DNA of 64,000 nt from Streptomyces sp. CB02923 (GTDB lineage Bacteria; Actinomycetota; Actinomycetes; Streptomycetales; Streptomycetaceae). A program made the translations under genes and the position numbers. The DNA lies in contig NZ_LWKZ01000026.1 in assembly GCF_001905005.1 (NCBI RefSeq), forward strand, positions 509,852-573,851, written 5' to 3'. Under the pieces are notes generated by a model. It did not search any database, was not told where the DNA came from, and saw nothing but the letters and a program-made list of their open reading frames with translations. Shown in pieces: positions 43,572 to 52,636 of the stretch (its first letter is position 1; each line of letters begins with the position of its first letter).

Positions 43572-44357
43572 ATGCCCCTGTCCCGACGCCGGAGGGCTCG
43601 CCTCCTGCGCGGCGTCCAGTACGCCGTGCTGGCTGCCGCCGTCCTCGTCCTCGCCCTGGTCGCCGACTGGGGGACGCTGCGCCACGCGTTCTTCGACGTG
43701 GAGGTCGCCAAGGCACTGTTCCCCGAGATCATCACCACCGCGCTGGTCAACACCGTCCAGTACACCCTGCTCGGCTTCGGTTTCGGCCTGGGGCTCGGTC
43801 TGGTGCTGGCGCTGATGCGGCTGTCGCAGGTACCGCCGTACCGCTGGCTCGCCGTCACCTACATCGAGTTCTTCCGTGGTGTGCCGGCGCTGCTGGTGTT
43901 CATCGCGCTGGGCTTCGGCGTGCCGCTCGCCTTCGAGGTCGCGCTCGACATGAACATCACCGTGATGCTCTCGCTCGGCCTGGTCGGTGCCGCGTACATG
44001 GCGGAGACGATCCGGGCCGGCATCCAGGCCGTGCCCAAGGGGCAGACGGAGGCGGCCCGTTCGCTGGGGATGTCGCAGGGCCGCGCGATGCGTTCGATCG
44101 TCATACCGCAGGCGTTCCGGATCGTCCTGCCACCGCTGACCAACGAGCTGATCCTGCTCACCAAGGACTCCTCGCTGGTCTACCTGCTCGGCCTGTCGCT
44201 CGGTCAGTTCGAGCTGGCGAACTTCGGGCGGGACGCCCTCAACGAGCACAAGAGCCTGACGCCGATCCTCATCGCCGGTCTGCTCTACCTCGTCATCACC
44301 CTCCCCCTGGGCCAGCTGGTCCGGCGGCTGGAGGCCCGTACCGCGAAGGCGAGGTGA
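43572..44357 (+). CDS. Amino acid ABC transporter permease (HisM/GlnP family)
   Basis: A 261-aa membrane protein with about five or six helices: [47 protein letters not shown] and the EAA loop [33 protein letters not shown], typical of polar amino-acid permeases. It forms a homodimeric channel with the ATPase encoded next. The stop overlaps the ATPase GTG start by four bases (GTGA at 44354), so the two are coupled. Confidence 0.92.
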   Translation: MPLSRRRRARLLRGVQYAVLAAAVLVLALVADWGTLRHAFFDVEVAKALFPEIITTALVNTVQYTLLGFGFGLGLGLVLALMRLSQVPPYRWLAVTYIEFFRGVPALLVFIALGFGVPLAFEVALDMNITVMLSLGLVGAAYMAETIRAGIQAVPKGQTEAARSLGMSQGRAMRSIVIPQAFRIVLPPLTNELILLTKDSSLVYLLGLSLGQFELANFGRDALNEHKSLTPILIAGLLYLVITLPLGQLVRRLEARTAKAR

Positions 44358-45196
44358 CCGCTGTGGACACCGGACAAAAGCCGGCGACGGCAGGACGGGC
44401 GATCGAGGTCGAGGGGCTGCACAAGTCCTTCGGCGCGCTGGAGGTCCTCAAAGGCATCGACTTCTCCGTGGAGCGGGGCGAGGTGGTGTGCGTCATCGGC
44501 CCCTCGGGGTCGGGCAAGTCGACTCTGCTGCGCTGTGTGAACCTGCTGGAGGAGCCGACCGCGGGCCGGGTCACCGTGGCGGGCACCGAGGTCACCGACC
44601 CGGACGTGGACATCGACCGGGTCCGGCGCCGGATCGGGATGGTCTTCCAGTCGTTCAATCTCTTCCCGCACCTGACGGCCCTGGAGAACCTGACGATCGC
44701 CCAGCGGCGGGTGCTGCGCCGCGACCGGACGGCGGCGCAGCGCGTCGCGCGTGCCAACCTGGCGCGGGTCGGCCTGAGCGACAAGGAGTCCGCGTACCCG
44801 GCGCAGCTGTCGGGCGGCCAGCAGCAGCGGGTGGCCATCGCCCGCGCGCTGTCCATGGAGCCGGAACTGATGCTCTTCGACGAGCCGACCTCGGCGCTCG
44901 ACCCGGAGCTGGTGGGTGACGTGCTGGCGGTGATGCGCTCGCTCGCCCAGGACGGCATGACGATGCTCGTCGTCACCCACGAGATGAGCTTCGCGCGGGA
45001 GGTCGCCGACCGGGTGGTGTTCATGGACGGCGGGGTCATCGTCGAGGAGGGGTCGCCGGAGCGGGTGGTGGCCGATCCGCAGCACGAGCGGACCCGGACG
45101 TTCCTGGCGCGGGTGCTCGACCCGGCGGCCGCCGGGATCAGCGAGGTGGCCGACGGCGGGGCGCGGGGACCGGATGAGGAGCGGCGCGAGCCGTGA
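44354..45196 (+). CDS. Amino acid ABC transporter ATP-binding protein (GlnQ family)
   Basis: A 280-aa ATPase that powers the polar amino-acid importer. Walker A is GPSGSGKST, the Q-loop [17 protein letters not shown], signature LSGGQQQR, Walker [15 protein letters not shown], and H-loop [11 protein letters not shown], all intact and typical of GlnQ/HisP. The start is the GTG at 44354, overlapping the permease stop. The C terminus carries a short acidic extension ([16 protein letters not shown]) beyond the usual end. Confidence 0.93.
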   Translation: MTAVDTGQKPATAGRAIEVEGLHKSFGALEVLKGIDFSVERGEVVCVIGPSGSGKSTLLRCVNLLEEPTAGRVTVAGTEVTDPDVDIDRVRRRIGMVFQSFNLFPHLTALENLTIAQRRVLRRDRTAAQRVARANLARVGLSDKESAYPAQLSGGQQQRVAIARALSMEPELMLFDEPTSALDPELVGDVLAVMRSLAQDGMTMLVVTHEMSFAREVADRVVFMDGGVIVEEGSPERVVADPQHERTRTFLARVLDPAAAGISEVADGGARGPDEERREP

Positions 45197-45300
45197 CCGG
45201 GCGGACCGCGCGGGGCGCCTGGTAAGTTGCGCGCCCGGTACACGGCAGCCGCCGGGCGCCGTCGCGCTCCCGTCGCCCGCCCCCGACCTGGAGGCACCGC

Positions 45301-46266
45301 TTGTTCGTCGACCTGCCCCTGGACCAGTTGCGCAGCTACCGTCCGCCGCTGCCCGAACCCGACGGCTTCGACGCGTTCTGGCGGCGCACGCTGGACGAGG
45401 CCGGTACGTACGACCTCGACGCGCGCTTCGTGGAGACCGACGCGGGCCTGTCGCTGCTGCACACGTACGACATGGAGTTCTCGGGCTTCGGCGGTCACCG
45501 CATCCGGGGCTGGTTCCTGGTGCCCCGCGAGGCACCCGGGCCGCTGCCCTGCGTCGTGCAGTACCTCGGGTACGGCGGCGGGCGGCTGCATCCGCAGGAC
45601 TGGCTGCTGTGGCCGGCGTCGGGTTACGCCGCGCTGGTCATGGACACCCGGGGGCAGAGCGGCCCCAACCGGCCCGGTGACACTCCCGACCCGGTCGGCT
45701 CCCCCCATCCGGGCGTGCCCGGCAAGATGACGCAGGGGCTGCTCGACCCGGACGACTACTACTACCGGCGGGTCTACACCGACGGCGTACGGGCCGTGGC
45801 GGCAGCGCGCGGCCATGCGGCGGTGGACGCCGAGCGCGTCGTGGTGGCGGGCGGCAGCCAGGGCGGGGCCATCGCGCTGGCCGTGGCGGGGCTGGTGCGC
45901 GGCCTCGCGGGCGCCCTGATCGACGTACCGTTCCTGACGCACGTGCGGCGCGCCGTCGAGATCACCGACGAGGGTCCGTACGGCGAACTGGCCCGCTACC
46001 TCGCGGGCGCCCGGACCCAGGTCGACGCCGCCCTGCACACCCTCGACCACTTCGACGGCCTGAACTTCGCGGCCCGCGCGAGCGCGCCCGCGCTCTTCGG
46101 GACCGCGCTGCGCGACCCCGTCACCCCGGCCTCCACCGGCTTCGCCGCGTACCACCACTACGCGGGCGCCAAGGAGCTGCGGCTGTGGCGCTTCAACGGG
46201 CACGAGGGCGGCGGCGGGCACCAGCGGACGGAGGAGATGCGCTTCCTGGGCAAGCTGTTCGGCTGA
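45301..46266 (+). CDS. Acetyl-xylan esterase / cephalosporin deacetylase (CE7)
   Basis: A 321-aa alpha/beta hydrolase of carbohydrate esterase family 7. Seen: FDAFWRRTLDEA at the N terminus, GYGGGRLHPQDWLLWPASGYAALVMDTRGQSG, DGVRAVAAARGHAAVDAERV, the nucleophile elbow GGSQGG, and the catalytic His in FNGHEGGGGHQ. CE7 enzymes remove acetyl groups from xylo-oligosaccharides and related esters, usually inside the cell; no signal peptide is seen. The start is a TTG at 45301 with GGAGG seven bases upstream. It ends five bases from the convergent xylA, fitting a xylan-use neighbourhood. Confidence 0.9.
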   Translation: MFVDLPLDQLRSYRPPLPEPDGFDAFWRRTLDEAGTYDLDARFVETDAGLSLLHTYDMEFSGFGGHRIRGWFLVPREAPGPLPCVVQYLGYGGGRLHPQDWLLWPASGYAALVMDTRGQSGPNRPGDTPDPVGSPHPGVPGKMTQGLLDPDDYYYRRVYTDGVRAVAAARGHAAVDAERVVVAGGSQGGAIALAVAGLVRGLAGALIDVPFLTHVRRAVEITDEGPYGELARYLAGARTQVDAALHTLDHFDGLNFAARASAPALFGTALRDPVTPASTGFAAYHHYAGAKELRLWRFNGHEGGGGHQRTEEMRFLGKLFG

Positions 46267-46271
46267 GCGGG

Positions 46272-47435
46272 TCAGCGGGCCCGCAGCAGGTGGTCCAAGG
46301 CGAGCTGGTCGAGGTGCTCGAACGCCATGCCGCGGGCGGCGGCCGCCGCGGCGTCGAAGGTCTCGTACGCCGTACGGTCCGCGAGGAGGCCGGTGAGTCC
46401 GTCCTCGGCGGTGGGGCGGGCCAGTTCGTCCAGCCGGGAAGCGCGCAGTGCCTCCCGGACGGCCGGGTCGGCGCGGAAGGCCGCCGCGCGCTCCTTGAGG
46501 ATCAGGTAGGTGCGCATGCAACCGGCCGCCGAGGCCCACACCCCGTCCAGGTCCTCGGTGCGCGGCGGCTTGAAGTCGAAGTGCCGGGGCCCTTCGTAGC
46601 CGGCCGTCTCCAGCAGGTCCACCAGCCAGAAGGCGGCCCGCAGGTCTCCGGCGCCGAAGCGCAGGTCCTGGTCGTACTTGGCGCCGGACTGGCCGTTCAG
46701 GTCGATGTGGAAGAGCTTGCCGGTCCACAGGGCCTGGGCGATGCCGTGCGGGACGTTCAGGCCGGCCATCTGCTCGTGCCCGACCTCCGGGTTGACGCCG
46801 TACAGCGCGGGCCGTTCCAGGCGTTCGATGAACGCGAGCGCGTGGCCGACGGTGGGCAGCAGGATGTCGCCGCGCGGCTCGTTGGGCTTCGGCTCGATGG
46901 CGAATCGCAGGTCGTAGCCCTGTTCGACGACGTACTCGCCGAGCAGGTCGAACGCCTCCTTCATCCGGTCCAGGGCGGCGCGGACGTCCTTGGCCGCGCC
47001 GGACTCCGCGCCTTCGCGCCCGCCCCAGGCCACGTACGTACGGGCGCCCAGCTCGACGGCCAGGTCGATGTTGCGCAGCGTCTTGCGCAGGGCGTAGCGC
47101 CGCACGTCGCGGTCGTTGGCGGTGAACGCGCCGTCCTTGAAGACCGGGTGGGTGAAGAGGTTGGTCGTGACCATCGGCACGGCCAGGCCGGTGGCGTCCA
47201 GCGCCTGGCGGAAACGCTTGACCGCCGCCTCGCGCGCAACGTCGCCGGAGCCGAAGGGGATCAGGTCGTCGTCGTGGAAGGTGATGCCGTACGCGCCGAG
47301 TTCCGCCAGCCGGTGGACGGATTCGACCGGGTCCAGCGGGCGGCGGGTGGCGTCCCCGAAGGGGTCGCGGCCCTGCCAGCCGACCGTCCACAGACCGAAG
47401 CTGAATTTGTCCTCGGGCACGGGCCGGTAGCTCAT
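46272..47435 (-). CDS. xylA: Xylose isomerase
   Basis: A 387-aa class I xylose isomerase converting D-xylose to D-xylulose with two Mg ions. Residues 54-57 read HDDD with catalytic His54 and Asp57 numbered as in other Streptomyces enzymes, and metal ligands lie in [11 protein letters not shown] and [11 protein letters not shown]. The length is the usual 387-388. The ATG at 47435 has GAGGGAG six bases before it. It is divergent from xylB across a 148-bp control region and next to a CE7 esterase and the ROK regulator. Confidence 0.97.
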   Translation of the reverse strand: MSYRPVPEDKFSFGLWTVGWQGRDPFGDATRRPLDPVESVHRLAELGAYGITFHDDDLIPFGSGDVAREAAVKRFRQALDATGLAVPMVTTNLFTHPVFKDGAFTANDRDVRRYALRKTLRNIDLAVELGARTYVAWGGREGAESGAAKDVRAALDRMKEAFDLLGEYVVEQGYDLRFAIEPKPNEPRGDILLPTVGHALAFIERLERPALYGVNPEVGHEQMAGLNVPHGIAQALWTGKLFHIDLNGQSGAKYDQDLRFGAGDLRAAFWLVDLLETAGYEGPRHFDFKPPRTEDLDGVWASAAGCMRTYLILKERAAAFRADPAVREALRASRLDELARPTAEDGLTGLLADRTAYETFDAAAAAARGMAFEHLDQLALDHLLRAR

Positions 47436-47583
47436 CGCGACTCCCTCGGCCAATTCGTCATGGCGCTTTACAAATTGCGGCGGGGCCAAACTAATATGCG
47501 GCAGCACGCCGGGGAAGCCCCTGGACGGGCGTGGTGCGCGGCATCCGTCGGGGGCGTTCCCCGCGGTGCGGAGGGAGAACGCG
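47436..47583. promoter_or_regulatory. xylA-xylB divergent promoter/operator region
   Basis: A 148-bp intergenic region with an AT-rich core (47455-47500). For xylB, TTACAA (47468-47473) and TAATAT (47492-47497) are 18 bp apart. GCCAATT and AATTGCGGC flank CGCTTTACA as an imperfect inverted repeat that could be the XylR operator. The regulator is probably the ROK protein encoded at 49582. Elements are visible; binding is inferred. Confidence 0.6.
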
Positions 47584-49047
47584 ATGGGCACACAGGCAGC
47601 GGGACCGCTCGTCGTCGGCGTGGACAGTTCCACCCAGTCCACCAAGGCGCTCGTGGTGGACGCCGCGACCGGCGAGGTCGTCGCCCGCGGCCAGGCTCCG
47701 CACGTGGTCACCGGCGGTACCGGCGCCAGTGGTACGGATGCGGGCGGCGCGGGCAAGGAGAGCGACCCCGCGCAGTGGTGGAGCGCGCTCGGCGAGGCGC
47801 TGAGCCAGTGCGGTGACGCCGCGCGGCAGGCCGCGGCCGTGTCCGTCGGGGGCCAGCAGCACGGCCTGGTCACCCTGGACGCGTCGGGGCGGCCGGTGCG
47901 CCCGGCGCTGCTGTGGAACGACGTACGGTCGGCGCCCCAGCACCGCGGCCTGCTGGCGGAGTTCGGCGGGCCGCAGGCGTGGGCGCGGCGGGTGGGGAGC
48001 GTGCCGCTCCCGGCGTTCACCGTGACGAAGTGGGCCTGGCTGCGCGAGAACGAGCGCGCGGCGGCCGACGCGACGGCTGCGGTGCGGCTGCCGCACGACT
48101 ACCTCACCGAGCGCCTCAGCGGCGAGGCGGTCACCGACCGCGGCGACGCTTCCGGGACCGGCTGGTGGTCCCCGGCAAGCGAGGCGTACGACGAGGAGAT
48201 CCTCCGGCGCATCGGCCTGGACCCGAAGGCGCTGCCGCGGGTCGCGCTGCCGGGCGAGGCGGCCGGCACCGTACGGACCGCTGAACTGCCGCTGCCGCAC
48301 GGCGCGCTGGTCGCCGCGGGCACCGGAGACAACATGGCGGCGGCGCTGGGGCTCGGACTGCGCCCCGGGCAGCCCGTACTGAGCCTGGGCACCTCCGGCA
48401 CGGTCTACGCGGTGTCCACCCGGCGCCCGGCCGGCGACCCCACGGGCACGGTCGCCGGGTTCGCCGACGCGCGCGGCGACTGGCTGCCCCTGGCCTGCAC
48501 CCTGAACTGCACACTGGCCGTGGACCGGGTCGCCGCCCTGCTCGGTCTGGAGCGGGAGGACGTCGAGCCCGGCGGGTCGGCGGTGATGCTGCCCTTCCTC
48601 GACGGTGAGCGCACGCCGGACCTGCCGCAGGCGTCCGGGCTGCTGCACGGCCTGCGGCACGACACGACACGCGGCCAGGTGCTCCAGGCGGCGTACGACG
48701 GTGCGGTGTTCGCGCTCCTCCAGGCGCTGGACCGGATCGTGGACGAGGACGTACCGGCCGACGCGCCGCTGCTGCTGATCGGCGGCGGGGCGCGCGGGCG
48801 GGCGTGGCGGGACACCGTGCGCCGCCTTTCGGGGCGGCCCGTGGTGGTGCCCGAAGCCCGTGAGCTGGTCGCGCTGGGCGCGGCGGCGCAGGCTGCGGGG
48901 CTGCTGCTGGGCGAGGACCCGGCTGCGGTGGCACGGCGATGGGGGACGGCGCGCGGCGCGGAGTACGCGGCGGTGCCGTGTGACACGGCGGCGCGGGAAC
49001 GGCTGGCGGAGACGCTCACGACGGGCGGGCCGCTGCTGGGGGCCTGA
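47584..49047 (+). CDS. xylB: Xylulokinase
   Basis: A 487-aa FGGY-family kinase phosphorylating D-xylulose with ATP to enter the pentose phosphate pathway. Seen: [17 protein letters not shown] (phosphate 1 motif), [33 protein letters not shown] with the catalytic Asp, [12 protein letters not shown] and the C-terminal [18 protein letters not shown] Gly/Ser/Thr-rich insertion lies near residues 43-58. The ATG at 47584 follows GGAGGGAG. It has no long disordered N-terminal extension of the kind used to load encapsulin cargo, although encapsulin genes lie 2 kb downstream. Confidence 0.94.
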   Translation: MGTQAAGPLVVGVDSSTQSTKALVVDAATGEVVARGQAPHVVTGGTGASGTDAGGAGKESDPAQWWSALGEALSQCGDAARQAAAVSVGGQQHGLVTLDASGRPVRPALLWNDVRSAPQHRGLLAEFGGPQAWARRVGSVPLPAFTVTKWAWLRENERAAADATAAVRLPHDYLTERLSGEAVTDRGDASGTGWWSPASEAYDEEILRRIGLDPKALPRVALPGEAAGTVRTAELPLPHGALVAAGTGDNMAAALGLGLRPGQPVLSLGTSGTVYAVSTRRPAGDPTGTVAGFADARGDWLPLACTLNCTLAVDRVAALLGLEREDVEPGGSAVMLPFLDGERTPDLPQASGLLHGLRHDTTRGQVLQAAYDGAVFALLQALDRIVDEDVPADAPLLLIGGGARGRAWRDTVRRLSGRPVVVPEARELVALGAAAQAAGLLLGEDPAAVARRWGTARGAEYAAVPCDTAARERLAETLTTGGPLLGA

Positions 49048-49165
49048 CCGGAGCGGAACCCCGCCCGGGAAACGGTGGCCGGAAATCCGGATCCGGGGAG
49101 CGGATGGGGAGGGGATTCGGACGGTGCCGTACCGCGGGCGCGGGAGTTGTGATGGGGTGCCGGGC

Positions 49166-49468
49166 ATGAGCATCTTTGTTCGTGCCCGGTTCGATGTCCG
49201 TGACCGCCGGCAGGACGGCGCCGAGCGGAGTGCCACCGCGCTGCACGAGGCGGCCGGTCCGGAGCCGGGCTGCCCGACCTACCGCTGGTTCACGCTTCCC
49301 GCGCCCGGCGCCTATCTGGTGCTGGAGGAGTACGCCGACCCCGCTGCCGCAGCGGCGCCGCAGGAGAACGCCGCCGGGCTGCAGACGAGTCTGGGCCGGT
49401 GCGCCGACATGGCGTTCGCCGAGATGTACGGGCCGCTCGGGCCCGGACGGCCGGAGACCGGCGGCTGA
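49166..49468 (+). CDS. Antibiotic biosynthesis monooxygenase (ABM)-domain protein
   Basis: A 100-aa ferredoxin-like fold protein: MSIFVRARFDVRDRRQDGAERSATALHEAAGPEPGCPTYRWF reads as strand, helix, then PTYRWF, followed by YLVLEEYADPAAAAAPQEN, the typical ABM order. These proteins dimerise and may oxygenate quinones or act in stress responses. It lies between xylB and xylR on the same strand, without an obvious metabolic link. The ATG at 49166 has CCGGG only, so it may be co-translated from xylB read-through or have a short leader. Confidence 0.75.
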   Translation: MSIFVRARFDVRDRRQDGAERSATALHEAAGPEPGCPTYRWFTLPAPGAYLVLEEYADPAAAAAPQENAAGLQTSLGRCADMAFAEMYGPLGPGRPETGG

Positions 49469-49581
49469 GGCCCGGCCTTCCCCTCGCCCGTACCCGTGCC
49501 CGTGCGCACCTGCCACCGACGAAACCGGAGATCCGCGACCCGCATGGCCAAGCCGTCCGCCACGCCCGCCACGGGTGCCGC

Positions 49582-50865
49582 GTGAACTCCGCCGGTCCCG
49601 CCGCCGACACCCAGCACGGCATCCGCCGCCGCAACCTCGCGCGGGTCCTCGGCACCGTCGCCGCCGCGGGGCCGATGTCACGTGCGGGGATCGCCGCGCG
49701 GGTCGGGCTGACCCGGGCGGCGGTCTCCAGCCTCGTCGACGCGCTGCTGCGGGCCGGTCTGCTGGTCGAGACGGGGCCTGCCGCGCCCAGCGGACGCGGG
49801 CGGCCGGGCAGCGAACTGTCCGTCAGCGACACCGGGCCCGCGGGGATCGGCGCCGAGATCGGTGTCGGTCACCTCGCGGTGTGCGCCGTGGACCTGCGTG
49901 GCCGGATACGTGCCCGGGAGGCCACCGACTCGGTCAACCGGGGCAGCGACCCCGGTGCCGTACTGCGCCGGCTGGCCGGAATGATCACGGAGGTCACGGG
50001 ACGGATCGCACCGCTGGGCCTGCGGCCCGCCGGGCTGACGGTCGCGGTTCCCGGGCTGGTCGCGCGCGGTACGACAATCGTGGCACACGCCCCGAACCTC
50101 GGCTGGCGGTACGTCGATCCGGCTCCGGCCCTGCGCGCCCTGACCGACGCCCACTGCCCGCTGGCCGTCGGGAACGAGGCGCATCTCGGCGCGCTGGCCG
50201 AGATGCGGCTGGGCGGCGGGCCGGACGGCCACGGCGCGCCACCGCCCGACTTCCTCCACATATCGGCCGAGGTGGGCATCGGCGCCGCGGTCGTCGTGGG
50301 CGGGCAACTGCTGCACGGCGTGCGGGGGTTCGCGGGCGAGCTGGGGCATGTGCCGGTGTACCCGGGCGGGCGGCCGTGCGGCTGCGGCGGGCGGGGCTGT
50401 CTGGAGCAGTACGCGGGGGAAGCGGCCGTTCTCCGGGCCGCCGGCCTCGATCCCGCGCAGGCGACGGCCGGTCGCCCCGGCTCGCGGGCCGGGGTCGAAC
50501 TGCTCGCCCGCAGCGCCGCGGCCGGGGACCGCGCCGCCTCGGCCGCGCTGCGGGACGCGGGGACGGCGCTCGGCATCGCGCTGACCGGGGCGGTGCACCT
50601 TCTCGACCCGCAGGCGGTGGTGCTCGGCGGTGCGCTGGCCCGGCTGGCGCCCTGGCTCCTGCCGCCGCTGGAGCGGGAGCTGACGGCCCGTACCGCCGTC
50701 GGGCCGCTCGCGGAGTCCGCGCCGCGTGCGCGGGTGGCCGTCTCCCGTGTCGGCGCGGACGGGCCGCTGCTCGGAGCGGCGCACGCGGCGCTGCGTGCCG
50801 TCCTGGACGACCCGCTGGGGCGGTCCCGTACGCCCGCTGTCCTGCGGCAGCTCTCCGGCGAATGA
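49582..50865 (+). CDS. xylR: ROK-family transcriptional regulator, XylR type
   Basis: A 427-aa ROK repressor. An N-terminal winged helix (RRRNLARVLGTVAAAGPMSRAGIAARVGLTRAAVSSLVDALL) precedes a sugar-kinase-like domain with GIGAEIGVGHLAVCAVDL, SAEVGIGAAVVVGGQLLHGVRGFAGELGHV and the zinc motif CGCGGRGCLEQYAG. It probably represses xylA and xylB in the absence of xylose. The start is the GTG at 49582. It overlaps (GTGA) the stop of a 13-codon open frame beginning at the ATG at 49544 (MAKPSATPATGAA), which might be a leader peptide or a sign of a frameshift. The symbol is by neighbourhood. Confidence 0.88.
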   Translation: MNSAGPAADTQHGIRRRNLARVLGTVAAAGPMSRAGIAARVGLTRAAVSSLVDALLRAGLLVETGPAAPSGRGRPGSELSVSDTGPAGIGAEIGVGHLAVCAVDLRGRIRAREATDSVNRGSDPGAVLRRLAGMITEVTGRIAPLGLRPAGLTVAVPGLVARGTTIVAHAPNLGWRYVDPAPALRALTDAHCPLAVGNEAHLGALAEMRLGGGPDGHGAPPPDFLHISAEVGIGAAVVVGGQLLHGVRGFAGELGHVPVYPGGRPCGCGGRGCLEQYAGEAAVLRAAGLDPAQATAGRPGSRAGVELLARSAAAGDRAASAALRDAGTALGIALTGAVHLLDPQAVVLGGALARLAPWLLPPLERELTARTAVGPLAESAPRARVAVSRVGADGPLLGAAHAALRAVLDDPLGRSRTPAVLRQLSGE

Positions 50866-51130
50866 CCCGCTCCGTCACCTCGTCGTCTTTCCGCCGTCAC
50901 CGGGCCTTGTGGCGCCGCTCCGCCGAATACCCCCGGCACACTTTCCACCGATGGATTCCACTAAACCTGTCCATCTCAATTATTTTTTATGCCACTCTTT
51001 TGAGTGATTGCCCAGATTAAAACAACACGTCTATGTTCAGTTCGGCGAGCGGCACGGACCTCGCCTTGCGGAACGGCCGTGGCTCCGGCCGCCGTCAGAT
51101 TGTCAACTTCCCTAGATTGGTGGCGAAGCC
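50866..51130 (+). promoter_or_regulatory. AT-rich control region upstream of the encapsulin genes
   Basis: A 265-bp gap with an unusually AT-rich core (about 50960-51040). It holds a CACTC-TTTT-GAGTG inverted repeat (50993-51006), and right after it TTGCCC (51008-51013) and TATGTT (51032-51037) 18 bp apart, a plausible promoter. A second AT-rich patch with TAGATT lies at 51113-51118. The ribosome binding site of the first shell gene is weak. Confidence 0.5.
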
Positions 51131-52540
51131 GTGACGGTTACCGACGAGACCATTCCCGGCCCCGGGGGCGAAACCCCGAATTCCAGCCTGACCACGACCG
51201 CGGCACGCAACCTGGCCACGACCACCAAGACCGTCCCCCAGATGCAGGGCATCACCTCGCGCTGGCTGCTGCGGCTGCTGCCCTGGGTGCAGGTCTCGGG
51301 CGGCACGTACCGCGTCAACCGGCGCCTGACCTACACGGTCGGCGACGGCCGCGTCGACTTCGCCGTCTCCGGCACCGAGGTCTCGGTCATCCCCGACGAG
51401 CTGCGCGAACTGCCCGCGCTGCGCGACTTCACCGACACCGAGGTGCTCGGCGCGCTCGGCGGGCGGTTCGTCCAGCACGAGTACGCGCCCGGCGACGTGA
51501 TCGCCGCCGCGGGCGCACCGGCCGACCGCCTGGTGCTGATCGCGCACGGCCGCGTCGACCGCATCGGCACCGGCAAATACGGTGACGAAACGGTCCTGGG
51601 GGCGCTGGCCGGGGGCGACCACCTCGGCGACCAGCCGCTCACCGACGCGGCCGCGTCGTGGGAGTACACCTACCGCGCGGTGACGCGGGTCACCGTCATG
51701 GCGCTGCCCCGGCAGGCCGCACAGGAGATCACGGACCGCTCTCAGGAGCTGCGCGCACACCTCGCGACGGCCGGCACCGGCACCGCGCAGCCGCGCAACG
51801 CCAGCGGCGAGTCGGCCATCGAGGTCGCCTCCGGCCACCACGGCGAACCGCGTGTGCCCGGCACCTTCGTCGACTACGAGCTGACGCCCCGCGAGTACGA
51901 ACTGAGCGTCGCGCAAACGGTACTGCGGGCCCACACCCGGGTCGGCGACCTGTACAGCGAACCGATGAACCAGGTCGAGGAGCAGTTGCGGCTGACCATC
52001 CAGGCGCTGCGCGAGCGCCAGGAGCACGAGATGGTCAACAACCGCGAGTTCGGCCTGCTGCACAACGCCGACCTCACGCAGCGCGTCCGTACCCGCAGCG
52101 GCCCTCCCACCCCCGACGACCTGGACGAACTCCTCGCCACGGTGTGGAAGGACCCGGGCTTCCTGCTCGCCCACCCCAAGGCGATCTCCGCCTTCGGCCG
52201 CCAGTGCAGCGCCCACGGCCTGTACCCGACGGCGGTCGACTTCATGGGGCACTCGCTGCCCTCCTGGCGCGGTGTGCCCATCTTCCCGTGCAACAAGATT
52301 CCGGTTTCGGCGGACGGCACCAGCTCCTTCCTGGTGATGCGCGCCGGCGAGGAGAAGCAGGGCGTCGTCGGCCTGCACCAGACGGGAATTCCCGATGAAT
52401 ACGAACCGGGCCTCTCCGTCCGTTTCATGGGGGTCAACGACCAGGCGGTCGCCAACTACCTCGTGAGCGCCTACTACTCCGCCGCGGTCCTCGTGCCGGA
52501 CGCGCTGGGAATTCTGGAAGACGTGCAGACCGGCCAATGA
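51131..52540 (+). CDS. Family 2B encapsulin shell protein 1 (EshA-like)
   Basis: A 469-aa capsid-like protein. A short N-terminal arm with [25 protein letters not shown] precedes a first HK97-fold segment, an inserted cyclic-nucleotide-binding-like domain (about 95-200, [22 protein letters not shown] to VMALPRQ), and the main HK97 part ([60 protein letters not shown]). This order defines Family 2B encapsulins, which build hollow shells around an enzyme; Streptomyces EshA, linked to ppGpp and antibiotic production, belongs here. Its nucleotide pocket reads GDQPL where GExAL is expected. GTG start. It is in tandem with a close paralogue. Confidence 0.9.
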   Translation: MTVTDETIPGPGGETPNSSLTTTAARNLATTTKTVPQMQGITSRWLLRLLPWVQVSGGTYRVNRRLTYTVGDGRVDFAVSGTEVSVIPDELRELPALRDFTDTEVLGALGGRFVQHEYAPGDVIAAAGAPADRLVLIAHGRVDRIGTGKYGDETVLGALAGGDHLGDQPLTDAAASWEYTYRAVTRVTVMALPRQAAQEITDRSQELRAHLATAGTGTAQPRNASGESAIEVASGHHGEPRVPGTFVDYELTPREYELSVAQTVLRAHTRVGDLYSEPMNQVEEQLRLTIQALRERQEHEMVNNREFGLLHNADLTQRVRTRSGPPTPDDLDELLATVWKDPGFLLAHPKAISAFGRQCSAHGLYPTAVDFMGHSLPSWRGVPIFPCNKIPVSADGTSSFLVMRAGEEKQGVVGLHQTGIPDEYEPGLSVRFMGVNDQAVANYLVSAYYSAAVLVPDALGILEDVQTGQ

Positions 52541-52560
52541 ACCACCCCTTTTCAGCCATG

Positions 52561-52584
52561 GCAAACAGTTGAAGAACCGTTTGC
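52561..52584 (+). promoter_or_regulatory. Hairpin between the two encapsulin genes
   Basis: GCAAACAGTT (52561-52570) and AACCGTTTGC (52575-52584) pair with one mismatch around GAAG. It lies 20 bases after the first shell stop. Being AT-containing and short, it could be a processing site or weak attenuator setting the ratio of the two shell proteins. Confidence 0.5.
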
Positions 52585-52636
52585 CGAGAAATGACGCACG
52601 ACGCCGAACGACCGACAGGAACAGGTGAAACCCCCC

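Noticed and set aside
47584-49047. XylB as a definite encapsulin cargo
   Set aside because: It has no disordered terminal extension and is explained fully by its partner xylA and regulator xylR; kept only as a hypothesis in the findings.
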